Shown here piece by piece: positions 7,794-17,484 of a stretch of 64,000 bases of DNA (position 1 is its first letter; each line of letters starts with the position of its first letter). The notes under the pieces are model-generated. The model did no database searches, was not told the DNA's origin, and saw only the letters and a list, made by a program, of their open reading frames with translations. The position numbers and the translations under genes were made by a program. This DNA is from Streptococcus porcinus (GTDB lineage: Bacteria; Bacillota; Bacilli; Lactobacillales; Streptococcaceae): positions 1,302,001 to 1,366,000 of the forward strand of contig NZ_LR594036.1 in the NCBI RefSeq assembly GCF_901542335.1, given 5' to 3'.

Positions 7794-9191
7794 TTAATCA
7801 CTTAAACTAAAACGATTAGTCATTAAGTTGCTGGCATCAAAAAGAATTTTATTGAGTAAGGCTTGTGTTTCAATTTGGATATAGTCACTCATTTCCTGAT
7901 TTTTCTGGGTTAAATCCACAGTCTCACCTTCAGCAATCAACTGTTCAACAGCGTGAAGCATGGCATGACCTTTGGCCATTGTTTTTTCAGTATAAGCTTC
8001 TATATCACTGTCATGGTGATTAAAATGTGGGTCTGCAATTGCTGCAATGAGACGATTAACCCAATAGAAGCTATCTGTTGAGGCATTTTCAGTAGTATTT
8101 GTGAAATAGTCTGGCATATCAGACACCTGAGTAAAGAGCGGTACCATCGTATTAAAAGGCATTGAGCCAAATGCAATCCATTGGATACCTGCAATTTCTT
8201 TAGCTTGATGTGGTCTTAATTGAAGGATTGATGTTTGACTCGTACGATTAATACCGATTGTTCTAAACGTTTTTTGACTAACCTTATCTCCTTCAGGACC
8301 ATAGGGATTATAAATTGTATCTTGATAATGACTACTCAAAACATACTTAATGTCTTCAATAGTTACTTTACGGTAGGGTTTTTGACACCAAGGAATAGCA
8401 AAACTACGTGGATCTTGCTCAATCTCAGGGTTTAAGAATTTTTGCATAATCCAAGCTCGTGGTGTATTGTAATGACGATCTTTATCACGTTGACTACCAA
8501 AGGCATAGCGAGGATTGAAATGTTCATTACTATAAGTTAAATCTAAATGATACTTATTAATAAAATCTTTAAGATCTTCTGAACAGAGATACTCATCAGG
8601 ATTATTAAATTCAAAGTGATCTATGCCCAGTTGATTAGGATTAGTCACATAAGCGTCATCTGGGACACGTCTAGCAATCCAGTGATGACCACCAATTGTT
8701 TCTAGCCACCAAATTTCATTTTCATCAGAAAAAGCGACACCATTTGACTCATAAGTGCCATACTGGCTGAGTAGTTGACCTAAGCGTAAGACACCCTCAC
8801 GCGCCGACCTAATATAGGGTAACACCAAAGTCAGCATATCTTCTTCTCCGATGCCATTTTCAACTAGCGGATCTGCTCCTAATACACGTGCATTAGTAGT
8901 AATTGTCTCTGTTGCGCTCATAGCAACGTTCTCAGAATTAATTCCCGCTTCTGCCCAAATTCCATCTTTACCCAAAGCATCAGGAACCGAGGTATAGGTC
9001 AGAGGGTTGTCAGGCAAGTCGATGCCAAAACGCGATAAGACCGCTTGATAATGACGGGGATGCTCATTAGCTGTTATCAGAGCCATCTTCTTTGGGGTAA
9101 AATCTCCATTTTGCGAATCTTCTGTTCTAGCCACCAAAGTAGAGCCATCATAAGAAGCTTTTTTCCCAACGAGAATTGTTGTGCATGACAT
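7794..9191 (-). CDS. pepD: Dipeptidase PepD (family C69)
   Basis: 465 residues. The N-terminal [19 protein letters not shown] carries the catalytic Cys3 of peptidase family C69 (Ntn-hydrolase fold), with RTEDSQNG following. These cytoplasmic enzymes cleave a broad range of dipeptides and feed amino acids to peptide-dependent streptococci. It has its own ribosome binding site (AAAGGAG before 9191) and an upstream intergenic hairpin at 9210-9240; an IS has replaced the downstream terminator loop. Length and sequence are typical. Some streptococcal homologues are reported at the cell surface, but no signal peptide is visible here. Confidence 0.92.
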   Translation of the reverse strand: MSCTTILVGKKASYDGSTLVARTEDSQNGDFTPKKMALITANEHPRHYQAVLSRFGIDLPDNPLTYTSVPDALGKDGIWAEAGINSENVAMSATETITTNARVLGADPLVENGIGEEDMLTLVLPYIRSAREGVLRLGQLLSQYGTYESNGVAFSDENEIWWLETIGGHHWIARRVPDDAYVTNPNQLGIDHFEFNNPDEYLCSEDLKDFINKYHLDLTYSNEHFNPRYAFGSQRDKDRHYNTPRAWIMQKFLNPEIEQDPRSFAIPWCQKPYRKVTIEDIKYVLSSHYQDTIYNPYGPEGDKVSQKTFRTIGINRTSQTSILQLRPHQAKEIAGIQWIAFGSMPFNTMVPLFTQVSDMPDYFTNTTENASTDSFYWVNRLIAAIADPHFNHHDSDIEAYTEKTMAKGHAMLHAVEQLIAEGETVDLTQKNQEMSDYIQIETQALLNKILFDASNLMTNRFSLSD

Positions 9192-9209
9192 AATATATCT
9201 CCTTTATAG

Positions 9210-9243
9210 TATGATTAGGGGCACAAAGCCAGACAGTTAGTTG
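9210..9243 (-). promoter_or_regulatory. Hairpin between whiA and pepD
   Basis: GCACAAAGCCA and TGGCTGTGC can pair with a two-base bulge around a 9-10 base loop. No U-tract follows on the minus strand, so it is more likely an mRNA-structure or processing element than a strong terminator. Confidence 0.4.
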
Positions 9244-9297
9244 GCTGTGCTTATAGAATCAAGGACAAAATAACAAAGTCAGTTGAATTGAAGGTTT

Positions 9298-10209
9298 TTA
9301 TAGATTATCAGCAATTTTATTAAGTTTACGTAAACGGTGGTTAACACCACTTTTTGACAAGGGAAAATCTAAATTATCCGAAATCTGTTGGATAGAATAA
9401 TCTGGGTGATTGATACGAATTTGAGCAATTTGTTGCAATTCTATCGGTAAACTATCCAAACCAACTGTTTCCATAATCTTAACAATATTATTAATCGTTT
9501 TCATACTAGCATTTATTGTTTTTGCAATATTTGCAGTTTCTGCGTTATTGGCACGATTGATATCATTTCTTGCCTCTCGCATAACCTTTACTGATTCAAA
9601 TAAGTCTTTACTTTCCATAGCACCGATAATAATCAAAAAATCCATGATATCTTCAGCTTTTTGCAGATAAGTAATTGCTCCACTCTTATGTTCAATCGTT
9701 TTAGCATCTAACATAAACTTATGTAGTAAATCAGCTAAATCTTGGGCATGGTCTAAATACACTGAATAGATTTCTAACTGATATTTCCCAGATTCTGGAT
9801 CTCTAATCGTTCCTGTTGCTAGGAAAGCTCCTTTTAAATAAGAGCGGCCAGCATCATCATTTTCTAACATCCACGAGGCCATACCTGTCTCAATCCCAAA
9901 AAAAGCATCTGCTAACTTTAAATCAGAAAGGATTGTTTCTACCTCTTCTGCAACAAAAACAGTGTAAACTCGATTTTTTCTTAAATTAGTTTTCTGATGA
10001 TATTTGATTTCTGGTTGAATGTGATAGCTTTGTTCAAAAAGGGCATAGATATAACGAGCAATACGAGCATTTTCTGTGGTAATAGATAGAGTTAGCCCTT
10101 GATTATTTAATCCCAATGTTCCTGATAACTTTATAATAGCTGAAAGTTCATTCTTATCACTTTTAGCCTGATCTATCAGCTCTTCTTTTACCTGTATTGT
10201 GAAACTCAT
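9298..10209 (-). CDS. whiA: DNA-binding protein WhiA
   Basis: 303 residues: a degenerate LAGLIDADG homing-endonuclease-like domain (about 1-190, [16 protein letters not shown]) and a C-terminal helix-turn-helix (about 215-300, ending [23 protein letters not shown]). In Gram-positive bacteria WhiA binds DNA and affects division and chromosome segregation. It is the third gene of rapZ-yvcK-whiA, with a 4-base overlap (ATGA) with yvcK at 10206-10209, implying translational coupling. Confidence 0.95.
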   Translation of the reverse strand: MSFTIQVKEELIDQAKSDKNELSAIIKLSGTLGLNNQGLTLSITTENARIARYIYALFEQSYHIQPEIKYHQKTNLRKNRVYTVFVAEEVETILSDLKLADAFFGIETGMASWMLENDDAGRSYLKGAFLATGTIRDPESGKYQLEIYSVYLDHAQDLADLLHKFMLDAKTIEHKSGAITYLQKAEDIMDFLIIIGAMESKDLFESVKVMREARNDINRANNAETANIAKTINASMKTINNIVKIMETVGLDSLPIELQQIAQIRINHPDYSIQQISDNLDFPLSKSGVNHRLRKLNKIADNL

Positions 10210-11183
10210 AGATGTTGTTCCCTTACTAAATTCATCAATTCTTCTACTACTAAGTCACCATCATGAAAAGCTCCGCCATTTTTCAAGCGTAAAAAATTAG
10301 AGGAAATAACCTTCTTGGCCTCTTTTTGCAACCCTTTAAAATCGTGATCAACTTGGATCAAATATTCGTCAAATTTATTAGTATCCATATAAGACTGAGG
10401 GACTTTTTCTATATTGACCAAAACGGTATCAATAAGATCTCGTCCTAAGTGCTTGTTTAAAACAGAAAGATGATCAGCATCCGAAAAATGTTCTGTTTCA
10501 CCATGTTGAGTCATGATATTACATATATAGACAACTTCGGCTTTAGTGGCTCGTAAGGCCTCATTAATTTCAGGAATCACTAGATTAGGGAGGATTGATG
10601 TGAAAAGGGAGCCAGGTCCCAAAACAATCATATCACTTTCCAAAATAGCTTTAACCACTTTACGACTAGCCTTTGGCTGTTCATCATTGTATGTATTTGT
10701 CACATAAACATGATCAATCATTCCCTGATAACCAGCAATCTGACTTTCACCAGAAACTTCATGGCCATCTTTGAAAACAGCATGCAACGTCAGAGCCTGT
10801 TCACTGGAAGGAAAAATATGGCCTGTGATATGGAAAAACTTAGTCAAAATTTGAATGGCATTATAAGTCGAATTTTGCATCTCGGAAATACCAGCAATGA
10901 TGAGATTACCTAGTGGATGACCAGAAAGAACCCCATCATTGCCACTAAAGCGATACTGGAAAACCTTTTCATAAAACCGTGGCATATCACTCATAGCTAA
11001 TAATACATTACGCAAATCACCTGGAGGTGTCAGCTGCATAGCATTACGAATTTTACCTGATGACCCCCCATCATCAGCAACCGTCACAACAGCAGTAATA
11101 TCAACCTCTTCATTTCGTAAACTTTTTAAGATAACTGGAATCCCCGTACCGCCTCCAATTACCGTTATCTTTGGCTTTTTCAT
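10206..11183 (-). CDS. yvcK: YvcK/GlmR-family UDP-sugar-binding regulator
   Basis: 325 residues of the CofD/UPF0052 fold. N-terminal [17 protein letters not shown] is the nucleotide-sugar-binding glycine-rich loop, followed by [11 protein letters not shown]. Homologues (GlmR) bind UDP-GlcNAc and stimulate GlmS, adjusting carbon flow to cell-wall precursors. It overlaps rapZ by 4 bases upstream and whiA by 4 bases downstream, so the three are translated as a coupled block. Catalytic activity as a transferase is not expected. Confidence 0.95.
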   Translation of the reverse strand: MKKPKITVIGGGTGIPVILKSLRNEEVDITAVVTVADDGGSSGKIRNAMQLTPPGDLRNVLLAMSDMPRFYEKVFQYRFSGNDGVLSGHPLGNLIIAGISEMQNSTYNAIQILTKFFHITGHIFPSSEQALTLHAVFKDGHEVSGESQIAGYQGMIDHVYVTNTYNDEQPKASRKVVKAILESDMIVLGPGSLFTSILPNLVIPEINEALRATKAEVVYICNIMTQHGETEHFSDADHLSVLNKHLGRDLIDTVLVNIEKVPQSYMDTNKFDEYLIQVDHDFKGLQKEAKKVISSNFLRLKNGGAFHDGDLVVEELMNLVREQHL

Positions 11184-12070
11184 GATCTATTAACTGTTTC
11201 CTTACGTTTGTCTTTATCACGATGGCTTTCATTTATCGGCCATTCTTCTTTGATTCTTTCTGCGAGACGATGGGCAAAAGCTACGCTCCTGTGTTGACCA
11301 CCAGTACAACCAATTGCAATCGTCAAAAGTGATTTACCTTCACGCTTGTAGCCTGGTAGAATTGGCAAGATTAATTGAACCAAGTTTTGGAAAAAATCTT
11401 CAGACTCTTGATGCTCCATTACGTAATCATAGACTTCTTGATCTAGCCCCGTTTTTTCTCGTAAATCAGCAATATAGTATGGATTAGGGAGAAAACGCAC
11501 ATCAAATACTAAATCAGCATCTAAAGGAATCCCATATTTAAACCCAAAACTCATGACTTCAACCCGGAAAGATACTGTATTTGAGGCGCTAGAAAACTGG
11601 TCTGAAATGGTTTGGCGTAATTGCCTTGGAGTCAATTCACTGGTATCCACTACATTTTGACTCATACTCTTTAAAGGAGCTAAGAGTTCTCTTTCTAACT
11701 TAATACCATCCATTACTCGTCCATCTGGAGCAAGCGGGTGACTTCTTCGAGTTTCCTTATAGCGTGAGACTAACTCATTATCAGTAGCATCTAAAAAGAG
11801 AATTCTAAATGTAATGGATTCTTTTCGTTCAATTTGATCTAAAATAGCATTGATTTCTTTGAAAAAACTCCTACTACGCATGTCAACGACCAGAGCTACC
11901 CGTTCATATTCATTTGTTTGTCCAATGATTTCTAGGAACTTTGGCACCAATGTTGGAGGCATATTATCAATAGTGAAGTAACCTAAATCTTCAAATGATT
12001 GAATCGCCACTGTCTTACCTGCTCCACTCATTCCTGTAACAATGACAAGATCAATTTTATTAGTTACCAT
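11180..12070 (-). CDS. rapZ: RapZ/YvcJ nucleotide-binding protein
   Basis: 296 residues. The Walker A motif GMSGAGKT is at 13-20, and the C-terminal domain holds [13 protein letters not shown]. In E. coli RapZ guides RNase E to the sRNA GlmZ; in Gram-positive bacteria YvcJ is a GTPase/ATPase with a role in competence. First gene of the rapZ-yvcK-whiA operon. Upstream on the minus strand an extended -10 (TGTTATAAT, 12119-12111) and AAAGGA ribosome binding site are visible. Confidence 0.94.
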   Translation of the reverse strand: MVTNKIDLVIVTGMSGAGKTVAIQSFEDLGYFTIDNMPPTLVPKFLEIIGQTNEYERVALVVDMRSRSFFKEINAILDQIERKESITFRILFLDATDNELVSRYKETRRSHPLAPDGRVMDGIKLERELLAPLKSMSQNVVDTSELTPRQLRQTISDQFSSASNTVSFRVEVMSFGFKYGIPLDADLVFDVRFLPNPYYIADLREKTGLDQEVYDYVMEHQESEDFFQNLVQLILPILPGYKREGKSLLTIAIGCTGGQHRSVAFAHRLAERIKEEWPINESHRDKDKRKETVNRS

Positions 12071-12121
12071 TTGTCTATTCCTTTCTCAAATTTAGACTGT
12101 ACATTTTATTATAACATAGAA

Positions 12122-12142
12122 AAACCTATCAATGATAGGTTT
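12122..12142. repeat. Palindromic hairpin AAACCTATC-AAT-GATAGGTTT, copy 1
   Basis: Perfect 9-bp arms with a 3-base loop, immediately upstream of the rapZ -10 box, followed by T-residues on the minus strand. The same 21 bases recur at 12316-12336. It may stop read-through from the DUF1003 gene or bind a regulator at the rapZ promoter. Confidence 0.7.
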
Positions 12143-12207
12143 GAGAACATAGACAAACTCCTAAAAATAAAAAATTTGAATAGACTTGCGTAAAATGACA
12201 AAATATT

Positions 12208-12250
12208 AAACTCTTAGAAATGTTGATATTCCAATATTTATGAGAGTTTT
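12208..12250. repeat. Long imperfect hairpin in the rapZ-DUF1003 gap
   Basis: AAACTCT and AGAGTTT form the outer stem; inside, AAATGTTG can pair with CAATATTT (one G-U). On the minus strand it is followed by AT-rich sequence without a clear U-run. Confidence 0.5.
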
Positions 12251-12272
12251 TGTTTTTCATGATAATGAAAAA

Positions 12273-12336
12273 AGATTGAAGAAACTTGTCCAAAATGGAC
12301 TTTTTCTTCAATCTGAAACCTATCAATGATAGGTTT
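12273..12336 (-). terminator. Tandem hairpins ending the DUF1003 transcript
   Basis: Directly behind the stop at 12345 (minus strand) come the AAACCTATC hairpin (12316-12336) and then a 42-base hairpin, AGATTGAAG (12273-12281) with CTTCAATCT (12306-12314), whose inner arms GTCC/GGAC also pair. A T-rich stretch follows on the minus strand. A close relative of the 42-base hairpin ends the lysozyme gene at 50059-50100. Confidence 0.7.
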
Positions 12337-12344
12337 CTCATAGG

Positions 12345-13115
12345 CTATTTTTGTGCTCTTTGCTTGATATCTGTCGCATCTGGTGTTAAGACGTCATTTT
12401 CTAAAATTTGCACTTGATTTAATTGTTTAGTGATAGACAATAGAATTTCTGTTTGTAATTTTTGAATTTGCATCAAATCTGATTGGTCTTGTAAAACAAG
12501 GTGATCAATCTTAGAATGCAATAAACGAACACCTTCTTCTGATGTTTTGTTAACTTGATAGTCATTTTTAGCTTGCAAACGATCATACTCAGATGCCCGA
12601 TTTTGACTCATCATAATGAGAGGAGCTTGAATAGCCGCAATGGTAGAAAGTGCTAAATTTAAAAGGATAAAAGGATACTTATCAAAAGCTAAGCCAAAAG
12701 GATTAATGATATTGAAACCCATCCAAATAGCCATGAAAATAATAAATGTAATAATAAAGGTCCAAGTTCCTCCAAAGCGAGCCACTTGATCCGCTAGGCG
12801 TTGCCCAAATGTAATTTTACTATCTAACTGTTCTTGTACATTTAAGATAGCATAATTGTTGTTTTTAGAAACATCATTTACCATTTCACGAATAGCTTCG
12901 TTTTTTAATTTAGCACTTGCAATCATCTCATCTAGGTAGTTGAGACGATAGGTGGCCAAATTTTCCTGACTGATAAAAGAGGTCGAGTCCAGTTCAGGAT
13001 GGTCATCCATAATTAGTGCTTGTAATTGTTCATCAAGTTCATAGAGGAAAACTCCCTCAGTAGAAAGATACTTTCCACCATTAATGGCATCGATTACCCA
13101 ACGTTTTTTGTTCAT
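12345..13115 (-). CDS. DUF1003 membrane protein
   Basis: 256 residues. Residues 1-100 are soluble, two transmembrane helices follow at about 117-140 (WTFIITFIIFMAIWMGFNII) and 150-170, and the C-terminal third is helical and charged. The pair of helices joined by NPFGLAFDKYPFILLNL is the DUF1003 signature. Function in streptococci is unknown to me. It stands alone between the rapZ block and the IS copy that follows asnS. Its own promoter should lie between 13116 and 13310, which otherwise holds AT-rich non-coding sequence. Confidence 0.85.
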   Translation of the reverse strand: MNKKRWVIDAINGGKYLSTEGVFLYELDEQLQALIMDDHPELDSTSFISQENLATYRLNYLDEMIASAKLKNEAIREMVNDVSKNNNYAILNVQEQLDSKITFGQRLADQVARFGGTWTFIITFIIFMAIWMGFNIINPFGLAFDKYPFILLNLALSTIAAIQAPLIMMSQNRASEYDRLQAKNDYQVNKTSEEGVRLLHSKIDHLVLQDQSDLMQIQKLQTEILLSITKQLNQVQILENDVLTPDATDIKQRAQK

Positions 13116-13342
13116 ATGTGACCTCTTTCTTACTGATATTAACTACCTTAACATCAATAAGAAACTTACTCCTGTAAGTTAGTTTATTTTTTGATAATAT
13201 TGTTTTTAATTTTCAAACAATATAACCGTTGGCATTATCCTCTTCGTAACTTAAATATTCCTTAAATAAAATAGGTTCGAATCAAGTATCAAAAAAACCC
13301 ATTCGATATGTGTACTGACCCCCAAAAGTTAGACATTATATT

Positions 13343-14157
13343 TTAAGCAAAGGATTTAGTTCTGTATTGTACGGGACTAAGTCCTTTTAGTTTTACTTTG
13401 ATCCGTTTATTGTTGTAATAATCAATATATTTTTTAATAGCTTTTTCTAAATCTCCCAGAGATTTATAGTAGCTCTCATAGCCATAGAACATTTCTGACT
13501 TTAATATGCCAAAGAAGGATTCCATTATCCCATTGTCAGGGCTGTTTCCTTTACGTGACATAGATGGACGGATACCTTTAGAGTTTAAAAAGTGATGATA
13601 ATAGTTGTGCTGATACTGCCAGCCTTGATCACTATGTAAAATAGTTCCGTTATAGTATTTATCTGGAAATGTCTTTTCTAGCATCGTTTTAATTTGGTTT
13701 AAGTTAGGAGAACGTGAAATGGTATAGTTTATTATCTCGCTATTATAACCATCAAGAACTGGTGATAAATAGAGTTTTCCCTCAGGTAAAGCAAATTCAG
13801 TCACATCGGTGTAACACTTCTCAAAAGGTTTAGAGGCTTCAAAATGGCGTTGAATAAGGTTATCTGCTTTCTTTCCAACCTCACCCTTATAAGATGAATA
13901 GCGTCTTTTGCGACGTATTCTCGCTGTTAAACCTAGTTCTTTCATCAAGCGCTGAACTCTTTTGTGGTTGATGATAAAACCTCTGTTACGCAGTTCCAAA
14001 GTGATTCGACGATAGCCATAGTTACCTTTTGAATTTGGTTTTTAATGGACTTGTCTAAATCATCTTGTTCTAGTTGCTTAAGATGATAGTAATAGGTTGA
14101 ACGAGCTAATTGAGCTGCTCTTAGAAGTAAACCTAATCTAAATCCTCCATCAACCAT
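13343..14157 (-). pseudogene. IS150-group OrfB broken by the same internal frameshift, copy 2
   Basis: Encodes the same two segments as copy 1: a 70-codon piece (13945-14157) with the N-terminal [15 protein letters not shown] region and a 218-codon piece (13343-13999) with the complete DDE core. The break between QIQK and GNYGYRR is at the identical position, so both copies share one ancestral defect. Confidence 0.85.
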
Positions 14158-14669
14158 TTCTTTAATGATTTCTGTCGTTCTTTCTCGATAGCTTCGTCCC
14201 GTTCTTCTAACTCTTTTAACTTTTTTAGGAAGGCGTTCTCCGTTCTGAGATATTCGTTCTCTTCCTGAAGGCGCTCTAATTCAGTCATTTCTTCCCAAGT
14301 TTTCTTTGGTTTACGTCCCATTTTTGCTGGTCTCCCTTTTGTTGTCTCAACAATAGTATAACCATTTTTCTTGTATTGCGCTATCCAATTGGCAAGAGTT
14401 CCTGGATTTGGGAAGGCGTAATCTAGAGAAACTGACATTAAGGATTGCCCATCTTTCAAGACTTTATTAATCATTTCTTGCTTCATTTCAGGTGAATAAG
14501 CTTGGTACTTTTGCTTCTTAACGATCTCGACTCCATAACGATCCATCAGTCGAATGGTATATTTTAAGTTGCAGCGGGTTACTCCAAATTGAATCTCTAA
14601 TTGAGTCCAGGAAACACCTGACTTCTTTAAACGATAAATTTCTAATTTATCTTCATAACTTAATTTCAT
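14133..14669 (-). CDS. IS150-group OrfA, copy 2
   Basis: 178 residues, identical to the copy 1 product from the ATG (here at 14669). It has two helix-turn-helix regions and a C-terminal coiled coil. The upstream hairpin is conserved, with one A-to-G change in the outer arm that turns an A-U pair into G-U. Confidence 0.9.
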   Translation of the reverse strand: MKLSYEDKLEIYRLKKSGVSWTQLEIQFGVTRCNLKYTIRLMDRYGVEIVKKQKYQAYSPEMKQEMINKVLKDGQSLMSVSLDYAFPNPGTLANWIAQYKKNGYTIVETTKGRPAKMGRKPKKTWEEMTELERLQEENEYLRTENAFLKKLKELEERDEAIEKERQKSLKKWLMEDLD

Positions 14670-14744
14670 ACAAAAACACCCCAAATGTTAGATTTTTTGT
14701 CCAACTTTTGGGGTGCAGTACAATGAATAGGTTTTAAACTTTTG

Positions 14745-16091
14745 TTAGGGTTTAATACGATGAAGCATACGTGGGAACGGAATCGCTTCACGAATATGTT
14801 TTGTCCCAGCTACGAAGGTAACCATGCGCTCAATTCCTATTCCAAAACCACCATGAGGAACGGAGCCATATTTACGAAGGTCTAGATAAAATTCATATTC
14901 GGTTTTATCCATCTCTAAAGCATCCATTTTGGCAACAAGCGCATCATAATCATCTTCACGCATCGAGCCTCCAATAATTTCACCGTAACCTTCTGGTGCT
15001 AAAAGATCTGCACACAGTACGCGCTCTGGGTTGCCCGGAACTGGTTTCATATAGAAAGCCTTGAAACTTGCTGGATAATTTACAACAAAGGTCGGAACTC
15101 CGAAATAATTTGAAATCCACGTTTCATGTGGTGAACCAAAATCATCACCATAGTCAAGATGCTCATAATCCGTATCTTCATCAGCTTCATGTTCTTGTAG
15201 AAGAGTGATAGCATCATCATATGAAACCCTTTTAAATGGTTCAGCAATGTAACGTTTTAGAGCCTCTACATCACGTTCCAAAATTTCAAGAGCTTGGGGA
15301 GCTCTATCGATAACACCTTGCATTAAAGCTTTTACATATGCTTCTTGTAAATCAAGGGATTGGTCATGGTTTAAGAAGGAATATTCAGCATCCATCATCC
15401 AGAATTCTGTTAGATGGCGACGTGTTTTTGATTTTTCTGCACGGAACACTGGTCCAAAGTCGAAGACCCGGCCTAATGCCATTGCGCCAGCTTCAAGATA
15501 AAGTTGTCCTGACTGACTTAGGTAAGCTGGTGTTCCAAAATAATCTGTTTCAAACAATTCTGTAGAATCTTCAGCAGCATTTCCTGATAGAATAGGGCTA
15601 TCAAACTTGATGAAGCCATTTTGATCAAAAAATTCATAAGTTGAGTAAATAATGGCATTACGGATTTGCATAATAGCCATTTGTTTACGTGAACGTAACC
15701 ATAAGTGACGATTATCCATTAGGAAATCTGTCCCATGCTCTTTAGGCGTAATAGGATAATCAACTGATTCCCCAATAACCTCTAAATCTGTAACATCTAA
15801 CTCATAGCCAAACTTTGATCGCTGATCTTCTTTAACAACTCCAGTTACTCTGACAGATGTTTCTTGACTAAGTCGTTTAATGACATCAAATTTATTAGCC
15901 CCTTCTTCTTCCCCAAATTTTTCGATAAAATTTGGCTTAAAAGCGACTGCTTGGAAAAAAGCTGTTCCATCGCGTAATTGTAAAAAGGCCAGTTTTCCTT
16001 TGCCTGATTTGTTAGCAACCCAAGCACCGATTGTAATTTCTTGTCCGACAAATTTCTTAACATCAATGATTGACACGTATTCTTTTGACAT
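14745..16091 (-). CDS. asnS: Asparaginyl-tRNA synthetase
   Basis: 448 residues, class II synthetase. The N-terminal OB-fold anticodon-binding domain (about 15-115, [24 protein letters not shown]) is followed by the catalytic core with motif 2 ([22 protein letters not shown]) and motif 3 ([13 protein letters not shown] near 425). It charges tRNA-Asn with asparagine. aspC lies 43 bases upstream on the same strand, so aspartate metabolism and asparagine charging are probably co-transcribed. No T-box leader is visible. Confidence 0.97.
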   Translation of the reverse strand: MSKEYVSIIDVKKFVGQEITIGAWVANKSGKGKLAFLQLRDGTAFFQAVAFKPNFIEKFGEEEGANKFDVIKRLSQETSVRVTGVVKEDQRSKFGYELDVTDLEVIGESVDYPITPKEHGTDFLMDNRHLWLRSRKQMAIMQIRNAIIYSTYEFFDQNGFIKFDSPILSGNAAEDSTELFETDYFGTPAYLSQSGQLYLEAGAMALGRVFDFGPVFRAEKSKTRRHLTEFWMMDAEYSFLNHDQSLDLQEAYVKALMQGVIDRAPQALEILERDVEALKRYIAEPFKRVSYDDAITLLQEHEADEDTDYEHLDYGDDFGSPHETWISNYFGVPTFVVNYPASFKAFYMKPVPGNPERVLCADLLAPEGYGEIIGGSMREDDYDALVAKMDALEMDKTEYEFYLDLRKYGSVPHGGFGIGIERMVTFVAGTKHIREAIPFPRMLHRIKP

Positions 16092-16134
16092 AATTCTCTT
16101 TTCTTTCTTAAATTTTTCCTATAATGACTTTCGT

Positions 16135-17325
16135 TCACAATATATGACTGGCCATAAATGACTTAATGCGCGACACAGCTTCTTTTAAGGTATCTAAATC
16201 AGTAGCGTAGCTTAGTCTAATATTTTCAGGTGCCCCAAACCCTGCACCTGTTACCATAGCTACACCAGCTTCATCTAAAATAGCATTTGTAAAATCAGTG
16301 ACATTAGAAAAACCGGTCATTCGCATGGCTTGAGCAACATTTGGAAATAAATAGAAGGCTCCTTGAGGTTTAACTAATGAAAAGCCGGGGATTTCTTCTA
16401 CTAACGGGTAAATAGCATTGAGGCGTTCCTCAAAGGCTTGTCGCATAGTTTCAACAGACGATTGGTCACCACTTAAAGCCTCAATCGCAGCATACTGTGC
16501 TACCGTGGTTAAATTTGAAGTGGTTTGGCTCGTAATCTTTGCCATTGCAGCAATAATCTCCGGATTACCAACTGCAAAACCGACCCTCCAGCCTGTCATT
16601 GAGTAGGTTTTCGCCACCCCGTTAACAGTTATGGTCTGCCGTCGGATAGTCTCCGATAAACTCGATATTGGAGTAAAACAATTTCCGTTGTAAACCAAAC
16701 GACCGTAGATATCGTCGGCTAGTATGAGAATATCATGTTGAACTGCCCATTGACCAATGGCTTCTAATTCTGTTTTAGTGTAAATCATTCCCGTTGGATT
16801 AGAAGGGGAATTAATTAATAAAACTTTAGTTTTTTTAGTTCGAGCAGCTTCTAGTTGTTCAAGGGTAACCTTATAATCATTACTAGCAAGACAGTTTACA
16901 AAAACTGGTTCACCTTCTGCCAACTTAACTTGATCAGCATATGAGACCCAAAAAGGAGTCGGAATGATTACCTGATCGCCTGGATTGAGAGTAGCCATAA
17001 AAAAAGCATAAAGAATAAACTTTGCCCCTGTACCAGCAACAATTTGATTATGGGCAACTGAATAGCCATAGAATTTTTCCATGTAAGTGGCTATAGCACT
17101 TTTTAACTCTGGAATACCACTAGCAGCTGTATAAAAGCTAGCACTTCCATCCTTTATTGAAGCAATTGCTCGCTTTTGAATGGCTACTGGTGTTACAAAA
17201 TCTGGCTCACCTACGGTTAAACTCAAAACATCGCGGCCTGCCGCTTTTAAAGCCTTAGCGCGAGCACCCGCAGCTAGGGTAATACTTTCTTCCATTTCTA
17301 GAACTCTTTTAGATAGCTTTGTCAT
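16135..17325 (-). CDS. aspC: Pyridoxal-phosphate aminotransferase, aspartate aminotransferase type
   Basis: 396 residues, fold type I, class I aminotransferase. The PLP lysine is in VNGVAKTYSMTGWRVGF (about residue 237); NSPSNPTG and the DDIYG strand are also present. It interconverts aspartate and oxaloacetate. The start has AGGAG at 6 bases. The promoter is clear upstream. A small DUF5590 gene often found between aspC and asnS in relatives is absent; the gap is only 43 bases. Confidence 0.92.
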   Translation of the reverse strand: MTKLSKRVLEMEESITLAAGARAKALKAAGRDVLSLTVGEPDFVTPVAIQKRAIASIKDGSASFYTAASGIPELKSAIATYMEKFYGYSVAHNQIVAGTGAKFILYAFFMATLNPGDQVIIPTPFWVSYADQVKLAEGEPVFVNCLASNDYKVTLEQLEAARTKKTKVLLINSPSNPTGMIYTKTELEAIGQWAVQHDILILADDIYGRLVYNGNCFTPISSLSETIRRQTITVNGVAKTYSMTGWRVGFAVGNPEIIAAMAKITSQTTSNLTTVAQYAAIEALSGDQSSVETMRQAFEERLNAIYPLVEEIPGFSLVKPQGAFYLFPNVAQAMRMTGFSNVTDFTNAILDEAGVAMVTGAGFGAPENIRLSYATDLDTLKEAVSRIKSFMASHIL

Positions 17326-17369
17326 GACCTCTCCTACTTAGCTTGTATGCTCCTTTAAGACGTATTTCA

Positions 17370-17397
17370 ATTATAGCAAATACCTTTTGTTTTTCAA
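17370..17397 (-). promoter_or_regulatory. Promoter of aspC-asnS
   Basis: On the minus strand TTGAAA (17397-17392), a 16-base spacer and TATAAT (17375-17370) preceded by TG (extended -10). Confidence 0.75.
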
Positions 17398-17484
17398 GGT
17401 CAATCTTCTGTGAGCATCGTTTAGACGAGATTGTTTGCAAATAAAAAGGAACTCTCAATTAAGTTATAAATCTTATCTTTTCTA

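Larger units (their letters stand above)
13311..14722 (-). mobile_element. IS3-family (IS150 group) insertion sequence, copy 2, 1412 bp
   Basis: Same length and, as far as I compared, the same interior as the copy at 6354-7765, in the opposite orientation. Its ends read TGTACTGCACCCCAAAAG at the orfA side and TGTACTGACCCCCAAAAG at the orfB side, the latter with small changes. A 3-bp target duplication ATG flanks it (13308-13310, 14723-14725). It is inserted at the apex of the asnS terminator hairpin. Confidence 0.95.
13291..14735 (-). terminator. asnS rho-independent terminator, split by IS copy 2
   Basis: On the minus strand AAAACCTATTC (14735-14725) and GAATGGGTTTT (13304-13294) form an 11-bp stem with one G-U pair and U-tract to 13291. 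Deleting the IS plus one ATG leaves a 5-base loop (ATATC) ten bases behind the asnS stop. Confidence 0.8.

Noticed and set aside
12129..12341. 70-codon minus-strand frame in the rapZ-DUF1003 gap
   Set aside because: It runs through four hairpins and has no ribosome binding site or protein-like composition.
6354..14722. Composite transposon formed by the two IS copies
   Set aside because: Each copy has its own 3-bp duplication and the enclosed genes are ordinary core genes, so independent insertions explain it better.
14722..16134. T-box leader for asnS or lysS
   Set aside because: No T-box sequence or specifier structure was found upstream of either synthetase.
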